Shown here: piece by piece, positions 58,539 to 64,000 of the stretch
Layout: each line of letters begins with the position of its first letter
Position numbering within the stretch: the stretch's first letter is position 1
Origin: Aquilonibacter sp963837195
GTDB taxonomy: Bacteria > Vulcanimicrobiota > Vulcanimicrobiia > Vulcanimicrobiales > Vulcanimicrobiaceae
DNA: 64,000 nucleotides
Direction: 5' to 3'
NCBI GenBank assembly: GCA_963837195.1
Contig: CAWIMO010000006.1
Coordinates: forward strand, 434,001 to 498,000
Notes under the pieces: model-generated
Told to the model about the DNA's origin: nothing
Databases searched by the model: none
The model's input: the letters and a program-made list of their open reading frames with translations, nothing else
Translations under genes and position numbers: made by a program

Positions 58539-59237
58539 ATGAGGACGAGAAAGTATCGTAGTGTCGACTGGTTCGATGCGCTCATCGGGTACTTTTGTGT
58601 CGACAGGGTGTGGTCGTTCGTCTATTGGCACACGCCAGAGGCCCTGCGCAAACTTCCAGCGTTCGGCTCGTACTCGTACGGCTCGTACTCCGACCATGCG
58701 AGCATGTTGGCCGTCCCTATGTTTTGATACGCCGTTCTCCGTCGCCGGTTCCCGATCGGTAGTCTACGCTGGACAGAACTCCGCGGATGGGTATGGCCCG
58801 GTGCGATCGCCATTGCCTTCACGCTCGCCCTAGCGGCCGGAATGACGCTTGCGGGACTTGGACCGGAGCTACGCCAGGCGATGGTGATCTCGACAGGAGG
58901 CTTCGTCTTTGAATTGACGGCCCCGGGGTTGGGAGAAGAGTTTCTCTGGCGAGGACTGATTCAGACCGGCCTCAACACGTCGCTACCGTATCGCCTTCCG
59001 ATCCTCGGGGGCGTTGGAGTCGGTACGATTCTCGCCAGCCTAGGATTTGGCGCCACGCATCTAGGAAACGGCGGACCGCACTCGCTGATGATTCTTCAAG
59101 TTTGTAGTGCAACGGTGGGCGGACTCATACTAGGCATTGGCTACGAACGGACGAATAATATCTGGGGAGCGGTGATCGTACACAACCTTTCGAACATCGC
59201 GCTCTTCGCGTACATCGCGCTTGTATTAGCGCCTTGA
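58539..59237 (+). pseudogene. CPBP-family intramembrane protease with in-frame TGA
   Basis: The frame from ATG 58539 is interrupted once, by TGA at 58725-58727 (SMLAVPMF-stop-YAVLRRRF), and then continues open to 59237. Reading TGA as Trp gives a smooth membrane helix and a 232-residue protein. The C-terminal part has the CPBP motifs GEEFLWRGL (EExxxR), FGATHLGNG and VHNLSN. Type II CAAX-prenyl-protease-like enzymes cleave substrates in the membrane. Other genes in the window use TGA as stop, so this is a nonsense mutation or a sequence error. A shorter product from ATG 58842 (131 aa) would lack the first helices. Confidence 0.72.
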
Positions 59238-59252
59238 ACGGTTCGCTGAGGC

Positions 59253-59481
59253 TCAGTGCCGTAGCGCAAACACGACCGTTGCGATTGCGCTGATGATGAC
59301 CGCCGTCTGGCCGAGCATCCAGCCAAGGAGCGTTCGCAGATTGCCGTCGATTCCGATCCCGGGTGTCGAACCGGCGATCGATCGCGTCAAAGTGCTGATC
59401 GACGCGCGCAAAGCCAATATTCATATCGGATCGCAGGTCGCCGAGTCGCTTGTCAATTTGCTCGAGAGGCTGAGCACTCAT
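59253..59481 (-). pseudogene. Small coiled-coil membrane protein with one-base frameshift
   Basis: ATG 59481 gives MSAQPLEQIDKRLGDLRSDM and an amphipathic helix to RRFDT. As written, a GGG run at about 59358-59360 (minus strand) then shifts the frame and the protein runs on to 59125 without a recognisable domain. Removing one G gives RIGIDGNLRTLLGWMLGQTA followed by a TM helix (VIISAIATVVFALRH) and a stop at 59253, about 75 residues. Small coiled-coil proteins with a C-terminal anchor of this kind are common in bacteria. Function unknown. Confidence 0.62.
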
Positions 59482-59536
59482 CGGCCTAATTGTACCATGG
59501 AGATTGTTTCCGAGCTGCTGTCGAAGGGTATCCAAG

Positions 59537-60547
59537 ATGATCACTCTCGGGATCGAGACCTCGTGTGACGACACGGCGACCGCGCTGGTGCGCGATGGGC
59601 GTGACGTGCTCTCGAGCGTGTCGACCAATCAAGACCAGTTCCATGAAAAATACGGCGGCATCGTCCCCGAGATCGCAAGCCGTCAGCACGTCGCGTTGCT
59701 TTCCGCGGCGGTCGACGATGCGCTCGGCCGAGCCGGCATGTCGTTTGCGGACGTCGACGCGATCGGCGTCACGCGCGGACCCGGCTTGATCGGGAGCCTC
59801 GTCGTCGGCGTGGCCAGCGCCAAAGCCCTCGCCTTCGCACTGAACAAACCGCTCTACGCCGTCAATCATTTGCACGGGCACATTTTCGCCGCATTTCTCG
59901 ACCGCGAGGAAGAACCGCCCTATCCGTTTCTCGCCCTGCTGGTTTCGGGCGGCCACTCGCAACTCGTCGACGTGCGCTCGGCCACGCGGATGCACGTGAT
60001 CGGCCGCACGCGCGACGACGCCGCGGGCGAAGCGTACGACAAGACGGCGCGCCTGCTGGGCCTCTCGTATCCCGGAGGGCCGCAACTCGATGCGCTCGCG
60101 AAAAGCGGCAATCCGAAAGCGTTCGCATTTCCGCGCCATCGCCCCGGCGCCGGCGCACTCGATCTCTCGTTCTCCGGATTGAAAACCTCGGTGCGGTACT
60201 TTCTCGAATCCGACGAAGGCAAAGACGCGAATCCGGCCGACGTCGCCGCATCGTTTCAAGCCGCGGTCATCGACGTGCTGATGGCGCGCGTCGATAGCGC
60301 GTTCGCGGGCGGTGACTACCGCGCGTTGGTCGTCTCGGGCGGTGTCGCGGCAAACTCGGAATTACAAGCCCGCGTGCGCGCCTGGAGCGCAAAGCACAGC
60401 GTTCCCGCATTCATCCCGCCGCCGAAGTACTGCACCGATAATGCCGCGATGATCGCCGCTGCCGCGTTTCGCCAACGCGCGATCGTACGGGTCGACCCGC
60501 TCACCCTCTCAGCTGATCCGAATCTCCCATTTGACCTGGCCGCCTAA
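59537..60547 (+). CDS. tsaD: tRNA N6-threonylcarbamoyladenosine transferase
   Basis: Transfers threonylcarbamoyl to A37 of tRNAs reading ANN codons, with TsaB and TsaE. Family motifs: GIETSCDDTATAL at the start, metal-binding HLHGH, VSGGHSQLV, GEAYDKTARLLGL and SGGVAANS near the C terminus. ATG 59537 gives 336 residues; an in-frame start 11 codons upstream lacks homology. Confidence 0.96.
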   Translation: MITLGIETSCDDTATALVRDGRDVLSSVSTNQDQFHEKYGGIVPEIASRQHVALLSAAVDDALGRAGMSFADVDAIGVTRGPGLIGSLVVGVASAKALAFALNKPLYAVNHLHGHIFAAFLDREEEPPYPFLALLVSGGHSQLVDVRSATRMHVIGRTRDDAAGEAYDKTARLLGLSYPGGPQLDALAKSGNPKAFAFPRHRPGAGALDLSFSGLKTSVRYFLESDEGKDANPADVAASFQAAVIDVLMARVDSAFAGGDYRALVVSGGVAANSELQARVRAWSAKHSVPAFIPPPKYCTDNAAMIAAAAFRQRAIVRVDPLTLSADPNLPFDLAA

Positions 60548-60549
60548 CA

Positions 60550-60651
60550 TTGTCATCCCGAGCGTAGCGAAGCGTCACCCCTTGTCATCCCGAGCGTAGC
60601 GAAGCGTCACCCCTTGTCATCCCGAGCGTAGCGAAGCGTCGTCGAGGGACC
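60550..60651 (+). repeat. Dispersed intergenic repeat, tandem array of three
   Basis: Three copies of the TTGTCATCCCGAGCGTAGCG unit start at 60550, 60582 and 60614, a period of 32 bp. The first two end GTCACCCC, the last continues GTCGTCGAGGGACC as in the single copies. Placed between the tsaD stop and the next gene. Confidence 0.88.
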
Positions 60652-60678
60652 GCGTTCATCCCCGCTGAAGACCCTCCG

Positions 60679-61110
60679 ATGAGAGTGACCGTTATGGGCG
60701 CGGCCGGCATACTTTGCGCACTGCTGAGCCTCTGCGCTATTCGCGCGGCCGTTGCCGACACATCGCCCTCCCCCGGCGCGACGGCCCCGGCGTCATCGGC
60801 TCAGGACACCGCTGCCCGAGCGAAGGACTGGCTGCATCGGCTGCAAACCGGCGCCATCGACCGCTCGCAACTCACCGAACAAATGAATGCAGCGCTAACC
60901 GCGGATAAGGTCAAGCAAATCAGCAGCCAGTTCACACCGCTGGGCGACCCACAATCGTTTACATTCTTAGAGCAGCAACCGGTACCGAGTGACCCGACCA
61001 TGACAGCCTACGTGTATCGCGTGGTCTTCAAAACGACGACGCTCAACGAAATTTTCTCGCTGGACAAAGATGGCAAGGTTGCCGGCATCCTGTTCCAACC
61101 GGCGCAGTAG
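60679..61110 (+). CDS. Exported protein of unknown function
   Basis: 143 residues: signal peptide to about residue 26 (...RAAVADT), a Pro/Ser/Ala linker, then a small alpha+beta domain (LHRLQTGAIDRSQLTEQMNA ... VYRVVFKTTTLNEIFSLDKD, GKVAGILFQPA) resembling NTF2-like or DUF3887-type domains. Three bp before the next gene. Likely periplasmic; role unknown. Confidence 0.68.
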   Translation: MRVTVMGAAGILCALLSLCAIRAAVADTSPSPGATAPASSAQDTAARAKDWLHRLQTGAIDRSQLTEQMNAALTADKVKQISSQFTPLGDPQSFTFLEQQPVPSDPTMTAYVYRVVFKTTTLNEIFSLDKDGKVAGILFQPAQ

Positions 61111-61113
61111 ACC

Positions 61114-61440
61114 ATGTGGCTGCTATATATTTCGTACTTCTTCGGCGGCGCGTTCCTTACCAACGGCATTCCCCATTTCGTCAGCGGGCTAATGGGCCAA
61201 GCCTTTCAATCCCCGTTTGCGAAACCGCCCGGTAAAGGACTCTCTTCTTCGACGATCAACGTGGTTTGGGGCTTCTTCAATTTTATCGTTGCTTATGTCC
61301 TCATCGCTCACGTCGGAAACTTCGACCTGCGTTCCTGGTCCGACGTTCTCGCCGCCGCATTGGGGGCGATTGTCATGGCCGTGATGCTCGCCCGCACCTT
61401 CGGACAATTGCACGGCGGCAACTTACCGGGCAGACATTAG
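61114..61440 (+). CDS. Small integral membrane protein
   Basis: 108 residues with three TM segments (WLLYISYFFGGAFLTNGIPH, INVVWGFFNFIVAYVLIAHV, VLAAALGAIVMAVMLART). The NGIPHFVSGLMG loop recurs in uncharacterised membrane proteins. Probably co-transcribed with the preceding exported protein. Confidence 0.7.
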   Translation: MWLLYISYFFGGAFLTNGIPHFVSGLMGQAFQSPFAKPPGKGLSSSTINVVWGFFNFIVAYVLIAHVGNFDLRSWSDVLAAALGAIVMAVMLARTFGQLHGGNLPGRH

Positions 61441-61453
61441 CGCCTCGAGGACC

Positions 61454-61831
61454 TCACCCGGTAGCCGCGCTCAACGGCGGAACGTTTGCGCCTCTGATCA
61501 AAAAGAGCAGCATGATCGCGATCTCACCGAGCAGCGCGGGTTGTGCGACGAGGAATGCGGTCCCGGGGTACTGCGGCGCGAGTATGCCGATGATCGTGAG
61601 CACCACCTAGGCGAGTCCGTCGATCAACAGCCAGTAGCCCAAGAACCGCGGGATGAATCCCGACTTGATCACCAGCATGCCGAACGGAAGCAGCCAAAGT
61701 CCCCAAAACATGCCGTTGACCACGTTGCCCTGGCTGTGCAAGTGCAGAAAAAGCATCGCCAGCGCGTCGCGCTGTGCGACCGTGAAGGCGGCCAGCGTAT
61801 CACCACCATGCGCCAGCGTGAGTGCGGCAAG
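61454..61831 (-). pseudogene. DUF4386 remnant fused to the glpD 3' end
   Basis: The 391-bp gap between the small membrane gene and glpD is a decayed minus-strand gene. In the frame that continues past the glpD TAA it reads AAFTVAQRDALAMLFLHLHS, GNVVNGMFWGLWLLPFGMLV, IKSGFIPRFLGYWLLIDGLA, an in-frame TAG, then TIIGILAPQYPG and GEIAIMLLFLIRGAN with a final TGA at 61454. That is the C-terminal half of a DUF4386 membrane protein. The start and N-terminal half are gone. Confidence 0.65.
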
Positions 61832-63229
61832 TTACGCACAGCCATCCAGCAACTCCCTGACACGCGGTGCGCATGCGGCGCTCGCGCTCTCGTCGAGAAA
61901 CGCGGCGCGCGTGCGGCGTGCGAGCACATCGTCGACCGTGCGCGCCCATTCGTTGCGCACGGCGTAGATCACGTCATCTTCGGTGTACGGCAGATTCGGG
62001 TGCAGCTTCGTCCCGGTCCCCGGAAGCAGCGATTCGTGGAGCGGCAGATCGTGCGTGCGGCACGGCGCAGGCGTAAGCCCGCCGACGCTGAGCGCGACGT
62101 CGATCGTGTCTTGCGCCATCTGCCGATACGTCGTCCACTTGCCGCCCGCGATCGTCACCAGACCCGCGCGCGAGGTCTCGACCGCGTGCTCGCGTGACAA
62201 GCGTGCGGTGCTCGCCGCCGCGCGGTCGATCAACGGCCGCAGCCCACAGAACGCCGCGGTAATCGCCGAGCGCGCGATCGGCCGCTCGAGGTAGCGCGAG
62301 GCATGCCGCAGCAAATACTCGATCTCTTCTTCCCTCGGAACCGGGTCGAGCGACGGCTTGACTTCAGGAATGTCCGTCGTCCCGATCACCACGTGGCCAA
62401 GCCACGGAACGATGAAGAGTACGCGTCCGTCATCGGTCTTTGGAACCAGCAACGCGTCATCGCCGGGAAAGACGTCGCGCGGCACGACGATGTGCGAGCC
62501 GCGGCTGAGCGAGAGCAGCGGCAGCACCGCCGGATCGTCGAGTCGCCGCAGCTCATCGGTGAAGATGCCCGTGGCGTTGACCACCACCCGCGCACGCAGG
62601 CTAATCTCGCGGCCCGTTTCCTCGTCGCGCACGCGGACGCCGCAAAGGCGTGCGCCCTTGCGCTCGAACGCGGCCGCGCGTGCGTAGTTCACCACCACGG
62701 CACCGAGATCGATCGCGGTGCGCGCGATCGAAATCGCCAGCCGCGCGTCGTCGAACTGCCCGTCGTGATAGCGAATCGACCCGTACAAGCCGCGCGCGCG
62801 TAGCGCCGGCAGACGTTCGCGCGTATCTCGCGCACTCAGGTACCGGCTGCGCCCGAAGGTCGACGAACCGGCGAGCAGATCGTAGGCGGTCAGCCCGGCC
62901 AAGTAATACGGCGCTTCATACCAGCGGTAGGCCGGGCAGATGAAGCCGAGATCGTGCACCAAGTGCGGCGCGTTCTTGCGCAAGAGCGCGCGCTCGCGCA
63001 GCGCCTCGCGCACCAAATGGATATCGCCTTCGGCTAAATAGCGCACGCCGCCGTGGATCAATTTGGTCGAACGGCTCGACGTCGCTTGGGCAAAGTCGAC
63101 GGCTTCCACCAACGCCGTCTTATAACCGCGTGAAACCGCGTCGACCGCCGCACCGAGCCCGCTCGCGCCGCCGCCGATGACGACGACGTCGAAGTCGTCA
63201 TCGAGCGCCGCGAAATTGCGCAAGCTCAC
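61832..63229 (-). CDS. glpD: Aerobic glycerol-3-phosphate dehydrogenase, possibly C-terminally shortened
   Basis: FAD enzyme oxidising glycerol-3-phosphate to dihydroxyacetone phosphate at the membrane. N-terminal FAD motif DVVVIGGGASGLGAAVDA, substrate region SSRSTKLIHGGVRYLAEGD, and ITAAFCGLRPLIDR and GGKWTTYR near the C terminus. At 465 residues it stops soon after RRTRAAFLDESA, about 25-40 residues earlier than usual, and its TAA is in frame with a DUF4386 remnant, suggesting a deletion fused the two. The start is GTG overlapping glpK (GTGA). Confidence 0.9.
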   Translation of the reverse strand: MSLRNFAALDDDFDVVVIGGGASGLGAAVDAVSRGYKTALVEAVDFAQATSSRSTKLIHGGVRYLAEGDIHLVREALRERALLRKNAPHLVHDLGFICPAYRWYEAPYYLAGLTAYDLLAGSSTFGRSRYLSARDTRERLPALRARGLYGSIRYHDGQFDDARLAISIARTAIDLGAVVVNYARAAAFERKGARLCGVRVRDEETGREISLRARVVVNATGIFTDELRRLDDPAVLPLLSLSRGSHIVVPRDVFPGDDALLVPKTDDGRVLFIVPWLGHVVIGTTDIPEVKPSLDPVPREEEIEYLLRHASRYLERPIARSAITAAFCGLRPLIDRAAASTARLSREHAVETSRAGLVTIAGGKWTTYRQMAQDTIDVALSVGGLTPAPCRTHDLPLHESLLPGTGTKLHPNLPYTEDDVIYAVRNEWARTVDDVLARRTRAAFLDESASAACAPRVRELLDGCA

Positions 63230-64000
63230 GGCGCAGCCCAGCCGCGCGCGTATTCCACCGCGCGTGACCAGGCCGCTAACCGACGATCGCGCTCATAGGC
63301 GTCGATCGCGGGGTGGAAGCGACGCTCCTCTTGCCAGAGGGTCGCTACCTCGTCGAGATCGCGCCAATAGCCAACCTGCAGTCCGGCACAATACGCCGCA
63401 CCAAGCGCGGTCGTTTCAATGATACGTGGTCGCACGACGTCGACGCCGAGTGCGTCGGCCTGGATCTGCATCAGCACGTCGTCGGCCGCCGCGCCGCCGT
63501 CGACGCGCAGTTCGTGCAGCCTGGTAACCGAATCGCGTTCCATCGCCGCGACGACGTCGCAGCTCTGGTAGGCAATCGCTTCGAGTGTGGCGCGCGCGAG
63601 ATGTTCCTTTGTGCTTCCGCGCGTGAGCCCAAAGATCGTACCGCGCGCGTACGGATCCCAGTACGGCGCACCCAAGCCGGTAAACGCCGGCACGAAATAG
63701 ACGCCGCCGCTGTCCGGTACGCGCGCGGCCATCGGGCCAATTTCCGCCGGCGTCGCGATGATGCCGAGTCCGTCGCGTAACCATTGCACGGCCGATCCGG
63801 TAACGAACACCGAGCCCTCGAGCGCGTATGTCGCGACGCCACGCTGCGCCGAAAAGCCTACCGTCGAAAGCAGCCCGCTCGCACTGCGCACGATCTCGCC
63901 ACCGGTATTGAGCATCAAGAACGAACCGGTGCCGTAGGTGTTCTTGGCCAGGCCTTTGGTGAAGCCGGCCTGTCCGATGAGCGCCGCCTGCTGATCGCCG
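63226..64000 (-). CDS. glpK: Glycerol kinase (partial, start beyond the window)
   Basis: Phosphorylates glycerol to glycerol-3-phosphate, the substrate of glpD next to it. The visible C-terminal part includes GDQQAALIGQAGFTKGLAKN at the window edge, TYGTGSFLMLNTG, FTGLGAPYWDPYARG and DGGAAADDVLMQIQADALG, all FGGY-kinase signatures. The N-terminal half lies outside. Coupled to glpD by a 4-bp overlap. Confidence 0.93.
   Translation of the reverse strand, partial: GDQQAALIGQAGFTKGLAKNTYGTGSFLMLNTGGEIVRSASGLLSTVGFSAQRGVATYALEGSVFVTGSAVQWLRDGLGIIATPAEIGPMAARVPDSGGVYFVPAFTGLGAPYWDPYARGTIFGLTRGSTKEHLARATLEAIAYQSCDVVAAMERDSVTRLHELRVDGGAAADDVLMQIQADALGVDVVRPRIIETTALGAAYCAGLQVGYWRDLDEVATLWQEERRFHPAIDAYERDRRLAAWSRAVEYARGWAAP

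Noticed and set aside
60550..60651. CRISPR array
   Set aside because: Three tandem copies without spacers and no cas genes; it is a dispersed REP-like repeat.
61541..62197. Plus-strand 218-residue frame over glpD
   Set aside because: Antisense to glpD codons and rich in Arg/Gln; a frame shadow.

Overview
This is 64 kb of a GC-rich, gene-dense bacterial chromosome. A BamA/Omp85-like outer-membrane protein with a C-terminal Phe, a LolA-like protein, a TonB-type domain, a tethered cytochrome c and many exported lipoproteins point to a diderm. Gene style and content resemble Candidatus Eremiobacterota (WPS-2), but that is an inference: the window has no rRNA or taxonomic marker that settles it.

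Layout. 1-4 kb: photolyase, cytochrome c, GNAT, and an ECF sigma factor coupled to an unusual anti-sigma/TonB-domain protein. 4-11.2 kb: ten overlapping minus-strand genes combining molybdenum-cofactor synthesis (moaA, moaD, moaE, a MoeZ-type sulfurylase) with queG, an aldo/keto reductase, hydrolases and a LolA-like protein. 11.3-15.3 kb: an ATP-grasp-like protein, an exported protein, a class V aminotransferase and phoU. 15.3-18.8 kb: short-chain acyl-CoA genes (3-hydroxyacyl-CoA dehydrogenase, frameshifted enoyl-CoA hydratase, thiolase) and a TlpA-like thioredoxin. 18.8-22.1 kb: a DUF2249-CRP fusion regulator, hutD-like, DUF1203 and an Ada-type repair gene. 22.1-30.25 kb: minus-strand operon tRNA-Cys, panE, recG, M16 protease, HAD, rsmD, coaD and a coiled-coil gene.

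30.2-36.6 kb is a 6.4 kb integrated element bounded by a 42-bp direct repeat of the tRNA-Cys 5' half. It carries a 5'-truncated tyrosine integrase, a membrane protein, a wHTH-like gene and a compact four-gene operon of unknown function. The third operon gene is cut by an intact IS3-family (IS407-like) insertion with a 4-bp target duplication; deleting the IS and one duplicate restores the frame exactly. This cassette is the best candidate for an undescribed system.

36.6-49.3 kb: tRNA-Gly, membrane proteins, a dienelactone hydrolase-like enzyme, a solute-binding protein, a PDZ/GAF membrane sensor, four more tRNAs (Phe, Asp, two Val), a thioesterase, beta-propeller-like proteins, the Omp85-like protein, a ferritin-like protein and two SDR enzymes. 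49.3-55.8 kb is a phosphate-scavenging block: histidine acid phosphatase, a phosphoesterase and pstSCA without pstB, with 11-bp-spaced TTAAGG-like repeats (candidate Pho box) upstream of pstS. 55.8-64 kb: TGS-less thrS, a Pro/Ser-rich lipoprotein, a CPBP protease pseudogene, a small frameshifted membrane protein, tsaD, two small genes, a DUF4386 remnant, glpD and a partial glpK.

Several frames are broken by one apparent extra G in a G run (about 16796, 41918, 42438 and 59358), and one gene has a single in-frame TGA (58725). These may be consensus errors rather than biology.
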